This document shows positions 1 to 6,755 of a DNA stretch of 10,796 nucleotides, piece by piece. Origin of the DNA: Microcaldota archaeon (GTDB lineage Archaea > Micrarchaeota > Micrarchaeia > Norongarragalinales > Norongarragalinaceae); NCBI GenBank assembly GCA_016214445.1, contig JACROM010000069.1, positions 1 through 10,796 on the forward strand, given 5' to 3'. The translations under genes and the position numbers were made by a program. Positions within the stretch are counted from its first letter, which is position 1. Each line of letters begins with the position of its first letter. Below the pieces are notes generated by a model that was not told the origin of the DNA, did not search any database, and saw only the letters and a program-made list of their open reading frames with translations.

Positions 1-1
1 G

Positions 2-100
2 GAAAACTTGGCTTCCTTGTTTGGGAAATTTCCGGAAATAGACGTGGAGGGCTTCCGCAAGGAGCGCAACAAGGAGATTGCACGTGAACGTTTTGCTTGA
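2..100 (+). CDS. AbrB/VapB-like antitoxin, C-terminal fragment (5' end outside window)
   Basis: An open frame enters from the left edge and ends at TGA 98-100, giving about 32 residues. It is rich in charged residues and contains ENLASLFGKF, then IDVEGFRKER and a basic/acidic helix ending ARERFA. This resembles the C-terminal toxin-binding tail of archaeal AbrB-type antitoxins that pair with PIN toxins; such tails often carry a short hydrophobic patch followed by a charged helix. Its last 17 bases overlap the start of the PIN gene, the usual coupling in vapBC pairs. The DNA-binding N-terminus is not in the window, so the family call rests on the tail, the overlap and the neighbour. By analogy it would neutralise the PIN toxin and repress the shared promoter. 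Confidence 0.55.
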   Translation, partial: ENLASLFGKFPEIDVEGFRKERNKEIARERFA

Positions 101-458
101 TTCTTACGCGTTGCTTGAACTTGTCAGCGGTAGCCAGGAGGGCAACCAAGTCCGGCAAATCATTACAGAATCTGCCACGATTTACACAACCGTCTTGAAC
201 CTTTATGAAGTAAGGTACAGAATGACGCAAATCTACTCTCAAAAGGACGCGGACGACACGATATCCACGCTCAAGGCAACCGCTAACACGCTCCCGATAA
301 CCGAAGACGTTTCTTTCGAAGCTAGCAGCATCAAGCTCAAACACCCGAAAATGGGCGCGGTTGACTGCCACACACTCGCAGCTGCAAGGCTGCACGGGCT
401 TAAGGTAGTGACCGGCGACCGCGATTTCCCAGCTGGAAACGACGTCATTTTCCTTTAG
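84..458 (+). CDS. PIN-domain ribonuclease, VapC-like toxin
   Basis: A 124-residue single-domain PIN protein of ordinary family length. The acidic site expected for a metal-dependent RNase is visible: D6 in the opening strand VLLDSYALLEL, E42 in LNLYEVRYR, D94 in GAVDCHTLAAA, and D112/D114 in VVTGDRDF. VapC toxins cut tRNA, rRNA or other RNA and are held inactive by their antitoxin. I chose GTG at 84 because AAGGAG (71-76) lies 7 nt upstream and the protein then begins directly with the first PIN strand. A TTG at 78 would add two residues but sits almost on the SD. The gene overlaps the upstream antitoxin-like frame by 17 nt. It converges on the ABC ATPase gene with only 11 nt between stops. 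The family is clear; the RNA target cannot be told from sequence. Confidence 0.85.
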   Translation: MNVLLDSYALLELVSGSQEGNQVRQIITESATIYTTVLNLYEVRYRMTQIYSQKDADDTISTLKATANTLPITEDVSFEASSIKLKHPKMGAVDCHTLAAARLHGLKVVTGDRDFPAGNDVIFL

Positions 459-469
459 GTGCTCGTAAC

Positions 470-1159
470 TCATTCAAATGCATGTAGAATTCTTTTCTTC
501 AAACTCATGAATTCAGGGCTGAATTTTATCTCCTCTTTTCTCGGCCTTTGAAAGCCTACCTCAAAGTCCTTCATCCTGCTCTTCTCCTGAAGCACCAGAA
601 CCCGGTCGGACAGGAACAGCGCCTCGTCAAGGTAATGGGTTATGAAAAGAATGGGCTTCCTTTCCTTTTCAGAGAAGCTTGTGAGCCATTGGTGCATTTT
701 GTCTCTGGTGTGCACATCAAGCGCGCCGAACGGTTCGTCTAAAAGCACTACTTCCGGCTGCGGAGCGAAAGCGCGAGCGATTGCAACACGTTGCCTCTCA
801 CCTCCGCTCAATTCGTCGGGATATTTTTCGGCATGCTCTTGCAGGCCAGTCACGTTAAGATAGTAGCCGATAACGCGCCGGGCTTGTTCGGCAGAGTGGT
901 TCACTAAGCCAAAGGAGATGTTCTCAGAAACATTCAACCACGGAAAAAGTGAATGCTCTTGAGGGACGTACCCCAGCTGCTTGGGCGCAATGACCTTGCC
1001 CTGAAACGGGACAAAACCGCAAATTGCATTGAACAGGGTAGTCTTTCCGACGCCAGACCTCCCCACGAGCGAGACGAATTCTCCTTCTTTAAGCGTCAGG
1101 TTGATGTTTTCTAGCACTTTCCGGCCGTCGTATCCGACGGATAAATTATGCAACGCCAT
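470..1159 (-). CDS. ABC transporter ATP-binding protein, NitT/TauT (SsuB/TauB-like) family
   Basis: The cytoplasmic ATPase of an importer, 229 residues from ATG 1159. Motifs in order (six residues higher if counted from GTG 1177): Walker A GRSGVGKT at about 33-40, Q-loop in YVPQEHSLFPW, signature LSGGERQ at about 117-123, Walker B VVLLDEP at about 137-143, D-loop GALD, and switch histidine in ITHYLDEAL. The C-terminal PR-rich stretch before LKKRI is typical of the nitrate/sulfonate/taurine group. I prefer ATG 1159 because the permease stop TAA shares its last base with this ATG (TAATG), which suggests translational coupling. GTG 1177 would add six residues. It is the last gene of the SBP-permease-ATPase unit. 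The substrate cannot be inferred from the ATPase. Confidence 0.93.
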   Translation of the reverse strand: MALHNLSVGYDGRKVLENINLTLKEGEFVSLVGRSGVGKTTLFNAICGFVPFQGKVIAPKQLGYVPQEHSLFPWLNVSENISFGLVNHSAEQARRVIGYYLNVTGLQEHAEKYPDELSGGERQRVAIARAFAPQPEVVLLDEPFGALDVHTRDKMHQWLTSFSEKERKPILFITHYLDEALFLSDRVLVLQEKSRMKDFEVGFQRPRKEEIKFSPEFMSLKKRILHAFE

Positions 1160-1917
1160 TACAGTTTTTGCATCCACGGGAACACCCTTTGCGTTAGTTT
1201 GACGAATGCTGTGTCGGTGGCGGCAGCGAGCAAGCCCAAGACCGCTAACGCGGCAACCATTTTGTCAATCGCGTAGGTCATCTGGGAAACCTCAATCCAA
1301 TAGCCGATTCCCTGCGAGGCGCCGGCGAGTTCGGACACGTACACCATTATGAACGCGATTGCGATGCCATTGCGGATGCCTGCGATTGAAAACGGCAGGG
1401 TGGCAGGAAAAACAACGTCTTTCATTGTTTTCAGGCCGCCGCCGGACTTCGTCAGCATTGAGGCCGCACGGATGTAATGGACGGGCACACGCTGCGCGCC
1501 GATGTGCGTATTCAGCCACGCGACGAAAAGAACCGCGAGCGCGATGGAAAGAACCTTCGAGCTGTCGCCGATTCCGAACCATACGATGAAAAGCGGTATG
1601 AGCGCAACAGGGGGCAGCGCGCGGAAGATGTGGAGGATGGGCGACAAATTCTTGTCCACAAATGAAATGCGGCCAGTAGCCAATCCAATAAGAACACCTA
1701 GAAAAGAGCCCAAAACCAGGCCTGCCAAAGCGCGTTTAATGCTTGCCAGGATGTCCAGCATGAACCCTTCAGACAAAAGCGCAAATAATGCGGAGAAAAC
1801 GCGGGTAGGCGGCGGAAACAGCGCGATGCTGACTAAACCGCTTCTGGCCAAGGCCTCCCACAAGAACAGGAAAACCAACAAGGGCAGGACAAAGGAGAAA
1901 GTTTTTTTGGCTTGCAT
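1159..1917 (-). CDS. ABC transporter permease, NitT/TauT (SsuC/TauC-like) family
   Basis: A 252-residue inner-membrane permease with about six hydrophobic segments, the usual size for SsuC/TauC-type proteins. Landmarks are an N-terminal membrane helix (about 6-20), FPPPTRVFSAL, the well-conserved LPPVALIPLFIVWFGIGDSSK region (about 101-121), and the cytoplasmic EAA-type loop RAASMLTKSGG...VVFPATLPFSIAGI (about 150-181), which docks on the ATPase. I chose ATG 1917 because it follows the substrate-binding-protein stop (TGA 1921-1919) by one base, and the protein then starts just before the first helix. A longer frame from 1968 would overlap the upstream gene by about 50 nt with polar residues and is unlikely. 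It is probably a homodimer working with the flanking SBP and ATPase. Confidence 0.92.
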   Translation of the reverse strand: MQAKKTFSFVLPLLVFLFLWEALARSGLVSIALFPPPTRVFSALFALLSEGFMLDILASIKRALAGLVLGSFLGVLIGLATGRISFVDKNLSPILHIFRALPPVALIPLFIVWFGIGDSSKVLSIALAVLFVAWLNTHIGAQRVPVHYIRAASMLTKSGGGLKTMKDVVFPATLPFSIAGIRNGIAIAFIMVYVSELAGASQGIGYWIEVSQMTYAIDKMVAALAVLGLLAAATDTAFVKLTQRVFPWMQKL

Positions 1918-1918
1918 T

Positions 1919-2920
1919 TCAGGTCTCAACCGCTTCCGGGCTGGCGTTCCTGAGCGGACGGCTATCAATTATCTCGTCAAAAGGAGGAAGGCTTGCGGTT
2001 GATGGTACCTTGCCGGTTTCCTTAGCCCACTGTTCTTCGGCTTTCATGTACTCCTCAAGCTTGGGAGTGATCGCCACCCCGAAATCAAAGTTGTTCCAGA
2101 TTGCATCCAGAACGTGCTTGTCAAGCCTAGTGAAATTGGCCACAATCCATTTTGTTTCTTCCGGATTTTCATGCAGGAACTTTTCGGCTTTGAGCAGAGC
2201 CCGCACGAGTTTTTCTGCAGCGCCCGGGTTCGTTTCCATGAAATCTTTTCTTGCAGCAAAAACGTACAGTTCAGAATAAAGGTTGTCGTCCTTGAACGTG
2301 ATGGTGTCACCTGACTGCTGTTCTGCAAAATAAGCGAACGGGTCGAAGATGGCTATCGCGTCAATAGACCCGGATGCCAAAGAAGCAGGCATGTCTTGTG
2401 GCTTTTGGTTGACCAGTTCGACCTCGTTATTGGAAATGTTGTAAAACCTGAGGAAAGAGTAGGTGAAAAACTCCGCCCCGGTGCCAAATGCTGTCGCGAG
2501 TTTTCTTTTCTTTGCCTTGAAGTATGCTTCAGGGGTTTCAAGGTTGCCGTCGCGCCTTGCGACCAGCCGGACCTCGTTTGTTGTCCGCTTGACGCCCTGC
2601 GCTAAAATCACGAACCCTGAATTGCCCTGCAGCAACGCGAGAACCGGCGGAACTTCAGCTGGTGTGGCTACATCGAGCGACCCGGCAATCATGGTCTGCA
2701 ACGCAAATTTTCCTGCAGTGAATTCCGTCATCTGGACATCCAGGCCTTCTTCTGCAAAAAAACCCTTCTCGTATGCGACAACGGGCAGTGCGAGTACCGG
2801 CGCAGTCTGGATGCCGAGCCTCAAAGGAATGCCACGAGAAGGCTTGCCGATGAAGAAAGCAGCTGCAACCGCCAGCAGCAAGAGTGCGACCACTGCAACC
2901 TGCCATCTTTTAGGCTTCAT
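1919..2920 (-). CDS. ABC transporter substrate-binding protein, NMT1/SsuA/TauA-like
   Basis: A 333-residue extracytoplasmic binding protein. An N-terminal hydrophobic helix (about 7-24, after MKPKRW) is followed by LRLGIQTAPVLALPVVAYEKGFFAEEGLDVQ, the classic opening of the NMT1/SsuA periplasmic fold. Further family marks are AGSLDVATPAEVPPV, LASGSIDAIAIFDPFAYF and the late helix region AEKLVRALLKAEKFL. There is no cysteine lipobox after the helix, so it is probably held by an uncleaved N-terminal anchor, as in many archaea. I prefer ATG 2920 over ATG 2968: it sits about 26 bp from the centre of a minus-strand TATATA, implying a leaderless mRNA, while 2968 lies upstream of that box and inside the inverted repeat. 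Related proteins bind nitrate, sulfonates, taurine or thiamine precursors; the ligand here is unknown. Confidence 0.88.
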   Translation of the reverse strand: MKPKRWQVAVVALLLLAVAAAFFIGKPSRGIPLRLGIQTAPVLALPVVAYEKGFFAEEGLDVQMTEFTAGKFALQTMIAGSLDVATPAEVPPVLALLQGNSGFVILAQGVKRTTNEVRLVARRDGNLETPEAYFKAKKRKLATAFGTGAEFFTYSFLRFYNISNNEVELVNQKPQDMPASLASGSIDAIAIFDPFAYFAEQQSGDTITFKDDNLYSELYVFAARKDFMETNPGAAEKLVRALLKAEKFLHENPEETKWIVANFTRLDKHVLDAIWNNFDFGVAITPKLEEYMKAEEQWAKETGKVPSTASLPPFDEIIDSRPLRNASPEAVET

Positions 2921-2943
2921 GAAACCACTCGGAATGCGGACCT

Positions 2944-2950
2944 GTATATA
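2944..2950 (-). promoter_or_regulatory. TATA box for the ABC transporter operon
   Basis: TATATA on the minus strand in the context CGCTATATACAGG, centred near 2947. An archaeal start site about 25 bp downstream would fall at about 2922, almost on ATG 2920, predicting a leaderless transcript. The box is nearly symmetric and could also serve the divergent TrmB gene. Position and sequence are seen; use as a promoter is inferred. Confidence 0.55.
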
Positions 2951-2958
2951 GCGGAGTC

Positions 2959-2973
2959 TTCCAACCATTGGAA
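2959..2973. promoter_or_regulatory. Inverted repeat, candidate operator for the TrmB-family regulator
   Basis: TTCCAA-CCA-TTGGAA is a perfect 6-bp inverted repeat with a 3-bp spacer. Some outer positions also match (GT at 2956-2957 against AC at 2975-2976). It lies just upstream of the transporter TATA box and just before the AT-rich CCCTAAAAAGG in front of the regulator gene. A protein bound here could act on both divergent genes. The symmetry is seen; the regulatory role is inferred. Confidence 0.5.
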
Positions 2974-2975
2974 AA

Positions 2976-2986
2976 CCCTAAAAAGG
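2976..2986 (+). promoter_or_regulatory. Possible TATA-like element for the TrmB-family gene
   Basis: CCCTAAAAAGG is the only AT-rich patch about 26 bp before ATG 3008, the spacing expected for a leaderless archaeal promoter. It is a poor match to TTTATATA. The alternative is the symmetric TATATA near 2947, which would give a leader of about 35 nt. Confidence 0.3.
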
Positions 2987-3007
2987 CATGGGAAGCAAGA
3001 GAAATGC

Positions 3008-3754
3008 ATGGACACTCGCTGTTTGGAGGAAATAGGGCTCAGCAAGGCGGAAATCAACATCTATCTCGCGCTCCACCGGCTCGGCCCGGCAACTAGCGGC
3101 AGCCTTACTAGGGAAACCGGGTTGAGGAAGTCAACCATCTACGAGAGCCTCAACAGGCTGCTGGAAAAAGGGCTCGTCAGTTACGTCTTGCGCAACTACA
3201 CCAAGTATTTTGAGGCAGTTGAGCCCGAAAGGATCATTGACTTTGTCGAAGAGAAGAAGAGGAAATGGGAAACGAACGAGCAGGACGTCAAACGCCTGAT
3301 TTCAGAACTGGAATCTTCAATCGGGACCACGAAACCGAAAGCGGAGGCACACGTGTTGACGGGCGTTGAAGGGTTCAAGACCATGCGGAGGGACGTGCTC
3401 AAGAACAGCGATGGCGAACTTTTTTTGATTGGAGCGATTTCAAGGGAAGACAAGGTAATGCCCGTGTTCTACAAGCAATGGGACAGGGAGAGAGCCAAGA
3501 GAAAAATAAGGTTCAGGATTCTGCACAAGAGGAAAACGGAAGACCGGGTAGCGAAAATAACCAAGTTCATGGAAATGCGGTTCCTCAAGCCGGAAATCCA
3601 GAATCCGGTAGTGATAAACATTTACGGAGACCGGGTCGTGAGCCTGATTTGGAAGGGCGACTACCCTCTTTGTTTCATGCTGATAAACAGGGAAATCGCG
3701 GACGCGTACAGGAAATACTTCGAAATGCTCTGGAAAAGTTCGAAAAGAGCCTAA
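3008..3754 (+). CDS. TrmB-family transcriptional regulator
   Basis: A 248-residue DNA-binding regulator. Residues about 4-75 form a TrmB-type winged helix: [23 protein letters not shown], then the recognition helix [21 protein letters not shown], then a wing ending KYFEAVEP. Residues 76-106 look like a coiled-coil linker ([24 protein letters not shown]). Residues about 113-248 resemble the phospholipase-D-like effector domain that follows the HTH in many TrmB proteins ([32 protein letters not shown]). There is no longer sugar-binding C-terminal extension like that of the founding maltose regulator. It is divergent from the ABC transporter with 87 bp between starts, so it probably controls the transporter and itself. 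Its stop overlaps the end of hisIE by 4 nt tail-to-tail. Confidence 0.88.
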   Translation: MDTRCLEEIGLSKAEINIYLALHRLGPATSGSLTRETGLRKSTIYESLNRLLEKGLVSYVLRNYTKYFEAVEPERIIDFVEEKKRKWETNEQDVKRLISELESSIGTTKPKAEAHVLTGVEGFKTMRRDVLKNSDGELFLIGAISREDKVMPVFYKQWDRERAKRKIRFRILHKRKTEDRVAKITKFMEMRFLKPEIQNPVVINIYGDRVVSLIWKGDYPLCFMLINREIADAYRKYFEMLWKSSKRA

Positions 3755-4293
3755 CGCCTTTTCTCCAGTTCCCTTACCACATCTTCCAGTGAAACCCCTT
3801 TCTCTACAAGCTTGACCAGCGTAAAGTAGAACACGTCTGCAGCCTCCCATGCAAGTTCCTGCTTTGTTTTCGCTTCCGTAAGCTCTCTGGCTTCCTCCAG
3901 GATTTTTTCGTCCAAAAGGGCCCGGTCGCGCAATAGCTTTGCAGTGTATGAGTTTCTGGCTGGTTTTTTCTTCCTCTGTTCCAGCACCTGAAACAACGAC
4001 TCCAAACTGAATTCCCTTTTGCCGAAACACGTCTGTTTTCCAGTGTGGCAAGCAACGCCTTTAGGCTCGGCCATATACAACAAAGCGTCCCTGTCGCAGT
4101 CCCACAAAACGCGGTTGACCTTCATGGTGTTGCCGCTCGTCTCGCCTTTCTTCCATAATTTCTTCCGTGAACAGCTGTAGAACCACGCGGCCTTGGTCTT
4201 TTTCGTTCTCGCCAGCGCCTCCGCGTTGGCGTACGCTAACATCAAAACGTCTTTCGTTCTGGAATCCTGCACTATCACTGGAAACAATTTCAT
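3751..4293 (-). CDS. hisIE: HisIE: phosphoribosyl-AMP cyclohydrolase / phosphoribosyl-ATP pyrophosphohydrolase
   Basis: A 180-residue bifunctional enzyme for steps 2 and 3 of histidine synthesis. The HisI half (about 1-95) has [27 protein letters not shown] and [10 protein letters not shown]...[12 protein letters not shown]. The zinc cysteines are C66, C82 and C89, and the metal-binding aspartates are in DCDRD. The HisE half (about 98-180) has SYTAKLL, the MazG-like metal helix [27 protein letters not shown] and a final ELEKR. The N-terminus is short, starting nearly at the PVIVQD strand. A cysteine stands in YSCSR where R or T is more usual. ATG 4293 overlaps the hisF stop as ATGA, implying coupled translation. 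It is the last gene of the operon and converges with the TrmB gene. Confidence 0.95.
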   Translation of the reverse strand: MKLFPVIVQDSRTKDVLMLAYANAEALARTKKTKAAWFYSCSRKKLWKKGETSGNTMKVNRVLWDCDRDALLYMAEPKGVACHTGKQTCFGKREFSLESLFQVLEQRKKKPARNSYTAKLLRDRALLDEKILEEARELTEAKTKQELAWEAADVFYFTLVKLVEKGVSLEDVVRELEKRR

Positions 4294-5027
4294 GACCGCA
4301 CCACCATTCCTTTTTCCTTCAAAAACCCCTTCAATTCTGGAATCAGGATTTTTTTCGTGTGGAAAGTGCTGGCAGCCAAAGCTGCATCGGCAACCTTCAG
4401 GGCTTCAAGGAAATCCTCCATTTTGCCAGCGCCTCCGGATGCGATAACAGGAATTGAAACCGAACCGCAGACTTCATTCAGCAGGCCAACATCAAAGCCG
4501 GTCTGCATCCCGTCCGCGCCAATGCTCGTCAACAGCAATTCGCCAGCCCCGAGTTCCTGCGCTTTTTTCGCCCAACCGACTGTGCGCAAGCTTGTTTTTT
4601 TGGAGCCGGAGCGCGAGTAAACTTTTCCTGAAAGCGAATCTATCGCCACAACAATGCTTTGGGAACCGAACTCCCTTGAAAGCTCCACGACCAAATCCGG
4701 CTGCTCGACTGCCGCGCTGTTCACGCTAACCTTGTCCGCGCCGTTCTTGAACAGCGTCTCTGCTTCCTTTACTGTCCTGATTCCGCCGCCTACGGTAAGC
4801 GGAATGAAGACTTGGGACGCAGTCTGCCTTACCGTCTCCAGCATGGCCGACCTGCTCTCTTTGGTTGCGGCCACGTCCAAGAAAACCAGCTCGTCCGCGC
4901 CCTGTCCGTCGTAGTAGCTCGCGAGCGCGGACGGCGAACCCTGGTCCTTGAGGTCCTGGAATTGTTTCCCTTTGACAACCCTGCCATCCCTTACGTCCAA
5001 ACAGGGGATTATGCGCTTGGCTAACAT
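4290..5027 (-). CDS. hisF: HisF: imidazole glycerol phosphate synthase, cyclase subunit
   Basis: A 245-residue (beta-alpha)8 barrel, close to the usual length of about 250. With HisH it turns PRFAR plus glutamine-derived ammonia into imidazole glycerol phosphate and AICAR (step 5). The opening [20 protein letters not shown] is diagnostic. Both catalytic aspartates fall at their standard numbers: D11 in PCLDV and D130 in VVAIDS. Phosphate sites are GGGIR (about 80-84) and [11 protein letters not shown] (about 197-207). [10 protein letters not shown] and [15 protein letters not shown] are also typical. The frame stays open to 5348, but that extension lies antisense-free within hisA and has no homologous character; ATG 5027 gives the canonical start and a 7-nt overlap with hisA. 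It overlaps hisIE by 4 nt. Confidence 0.97.
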   Translation of the reverse strand: MLAKRIIPCLDVRDGRVVKGKQFQDLKDQGSPSALASYYDGQGADELVFLDVAATKESRSAMLETVRQTASQVFIPLTVGGGIRTVKEAETLFKNGADKVSVNSAAVEQPDLVVELSREFGSQSIVVAIDSLSGKVYSRSGSKKTSLRTVGWAKKAQELGAGELLLTSIGADGMQTGFDVGLLNEVCGSVSIPVIASGGAGKMEDFLEALKVADAALAASTFHTKKILIPELKGFLKEKGMVVRS

Positions 5028-5620
5028 CTTGCCGCCTCCATTGCTTCCTTCAGGGAGATTCTTCCCTCGTAAAGCGCCTTGCCCAGAATCACGCCATCGG
5101 CTCCTTTTTTCTTCAACGCTACAACGTCTTCTGCGCTTGAAACCCCTCCTGCAACGTAGAACGGCAAAACAGAGTTCAACCCTTCCAAGAACGAACCGTC
5201 TTGGCCTTCCAAAGTTCCGTCCTTGCCAATCACGTCGAGCGACGCCAAGACTTTGCCTTTGAACGCTTCCGCTATCTGCGAAGCGAGCGGAAAATTTTCC
5301 GACAACAAAGTTGACAGCACTATCCGGTCCGCGCCCGCACCAAACCATTCCCGGGCCGCTTCAATTGAGCGGATTCCGCCGCCGACCTGAAGCTTGCACC
5401 GAACGCTTTCGCGGGCTTTCCTGAAAACCTCCATGTTCTCTATTTTTCCTGAAAACGCGGCGTTCAAATCCACTACGTGCAGCCATTTTGCGCCTTGGTC
5501 CTGCCATTTCCGCGCAACGAGCCAAGGCTCGCCGGAATACTCTGTTTTTGCTTCGACCTTCCCTTCCCTGAGCCGGACGCATTTGCCGCAGTACAAGTCA
5601 ACTGCCGGGATTATTTCCAT
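5021..5620 (-). CDS. hisA: HisA: ProFAR isomerase, unusually short
   Basis: Step 4 of the pathway, the Amadori rearrangement of ProFAR to PRFAR. The start MEIIPAVDLYCGKCVRLREG is canonical, with catalytic D8. LHVVDLNAAFSG, QVGGGIRS (about 78-85) and VAGGVSSAEDV (about 156-166) give the body and both phosphate sites, and ADGVILGKALYEG ends it. The protein has 199 residues against about 240 normally. The gap is internal: SLD of strand 5 (D129, probable catalytic acid) is followed at once by VIGKDGTLEGQ, which in ordinary HisA belongs to the loop after strand 6. About 38 residues, including helix 5 and a strand, are absent without frame loss. It overlaps hisH by 10 nt and hisF by 7 nt. The family is certain; whether it folds and works normally is open. 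Confidence 0.93.
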   Translation of the reverse strand: MEIIPAVDLYCGKCVRLREGKVEAKTEYSGEPWLVARKWQDQGAKWLHVVDLNAAFSGKIENMEVFRKARESVRCKLQVGGGIRSIEAAREWFGAGADRIVLSTLLSENFPLASQIAEAFKGKVLASLDVIGKDGTLEGQDGSFLEGLNSVLPFYVAGGVSSAEDVVALKKKGADGVILGKALYEGRISLKEAMEAARC

Positions 5621-6177
5621 TGTCTTACCGCCTCAACGAAATTCTCCAACAACTTTATTCCCGCGGAACCGCTTTTTTCCGGGTGGAACTGCACCCCAAA
5701 AACGTTCCCTTTTTCCACAACTGCAGGAAACTTTTGGCCGTATTCAGTCCAGCCCTTCACACATTCGCTCTTGGGGCACGCGTAGGAGTGGACGAAATAA
5801 AACCATTCATCCTGCAGTCCCTCTCCCAAAAGTGAATCCTCGAAAGAAACGGTGTTCCATCCAAGGTGCGGGAGTTTTTCCGCTTTCATCCTCCTCACTT
5901 TTCCATCCAACAAACCAATTCCTTTCAGCGAACCCTCTTCGCTCCCTTCGAACAGAAGCTGCATTCCGAGGCAGATTCCAAGGAAAGGCTTGCCACCTAA
6001 AACCAATCCCTGGATTGCTTTCGCGCCCGTGTCAAACGCGCCAACTCCAGGCAAAACCAATGCATCCTCGCCATCCCCATCCTCCTTCACCAAGACTGCT
6101 CCAGCTTTTTCAAGCGCCTTGCTTACGCTGAACAGGTTACCGTACCCGGCTGAAATTACTTTGATTCTTGGTTTCAC
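5611..6177 (-). CDS. hisH: HisH: imidazole glycerol phosphate synthase, glutaminase subunit
   Basis: A 188-residue class-I glutamine amidotransferase that feeds ammonia to HisF. The catalytic triad is visible: C69 in FLGICLGMQ, H165 and E167 in GVQFHPEKS. The start has GYGNLFSVSKALEKAG and the oxyanion region LPGVGAF. PHLGWN matches the family's PHMGWN element, and FYFVHSYA is typical. The start is GTG 6177, which overlaps the hisB stop as GTGA (4 nt). Length is slightly under the usual 195-210, with nothing essential missing. The 3' end overlaps hisA by 10 nt. Confidence 0.96.
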   Translation of the reverse strand: MKPRIKVISAGYGNLFSVSKALEKAGAVLVKEDGDGEDALVLPGVGAFDTGAKAIQGLVLGGKPFLGICLGMQLLFEGSEEGSLKGIGLLDGKVRRMKAEKLPHLGWNTVSFEDSLLGEGLQDEWFYFVHSYACPKSECVKGWTEYGQKFPAVVEKGNVFGVQFHPEKSGSAGIKLLENFVEAVRQWK

Positions 6178-6755
6178 AGCAATCCCTTAGTCGATGGCAA
6201 ATCCTTTGTTCTGCCGAACTCACATGCCAGTTGGCACGCTTTGGCGAACGCCTTGAAGCAAGCCTCGACCTTGTGGTGGTCGTTCCTTCCGTAGAAGATT
6301 TTGACGTGCACTGCCGCTTTTGCCCCTCGAGAGAATGCTTCGAAAAAATCCACCAACAGCTCGCTTGGGAAATCGCCGATTGTCTCGCGCTTCAAGGGCA
6401 CGTCAACAACACAGTAACTTCTCCCGCCGAAGTCTACCGCTGCCAACGCCAAAGTTTCATCCATCGGCACGCTTGACCAGCCGTACCTCCTTATCCCGCG
6501 TTTGTCCGCAAGGGCTTCGCTGAACGCTTCGCCTAACACTAAGCCTACATCCTCGATTGTGTGGTGCGCGTCAACTTCCAAGTCGCCTTTCGCTACAACA
6601 GTCAGGTCAAACATGCCGTGCTTCGCGAGCAAGTCCAGCATGTGGTTGAAGAACTCCACGCCGGTCCTGTTGTCGTATTTTCCGGTTCCTTGCAGGTCCA
6701 GCGAAACTTCCACCTGCGTCTCGTTGGTTTTCCTTTCCACTTCGCTTTTTCTCAT
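6174..6755 (-). CDS. hisB: HisB: imidazoleglycerol-phosphate dehydratase
   Basis: A monofunctional 193-residue IGPD (step 6), the normal length for the dehydratase alone. Two metal-binding repeats are intact: FFNHMLDLLAKHG with DAHHTIEDVGLVLGEA (H64, H65, E68), and NDHHKVEACFKAFAKA (H160, H161, E164). The C-terminal LPSTKGLL is the standard ending. VPMDETLALAAVDFGGR carries the conserved MDE. The enteric HisB has a fused N-terminal phosphatase; here that function would be the separate gene just upstream, whose stop overlaps this ATG as ATGA. It overlaps hisH by 4 nt downstream. Confidence 0.97.
   Translation of the reverse strand: MRKSEVERKTNETQVEVSLDLQGTGKYDNRTGVEFFNHMLDLLAKHGMFDLTVVAKGDLEVDAHHTIEDVGLVLGEAFSEALADKRGIRRYGWSSVPMDETLALAAVDFGGRSYCVVDVPLKRETIGDFPSELLVDFFEAFSRGAKAAVHVKIFYGRNDHHKVEACFKAFAKACQLACEFGRTKDLPSTKGLL

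Noticed and set aside
1502..2002. A 166-codon plus-strand open frame
   Set aside because: It is antisense to the permease and end of the binding-protein gene; low-complexity composition, no domain, and no promoter or ribosome site.
2920..2968. ATG 2968 as the start of the substrate-binding protein
   Set aside because: It lies upstream of the TATA box and inside the inverted repeat, and adds a basic stretch before a normal signal/anchor sequence.
4290..5348. A 352-codon frame that would give HisF a long N-terminal extension
   Set aside because: The extra 107 residues are an out-of-frame reading of hisA, rich in R, G and S. The canonical HisF start [11 protein letters not shown] begins at ATG 5027 and places D11 and D130 at standard numbers.
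5394..6131. A 245-codon plus-strand open frame
   Set aside because: It lies antisense to hisA and hisH, both of which have full motifs. The predicted protein is Pro/Ser/Arg-rich with no recognisable domain: a shadow frame.
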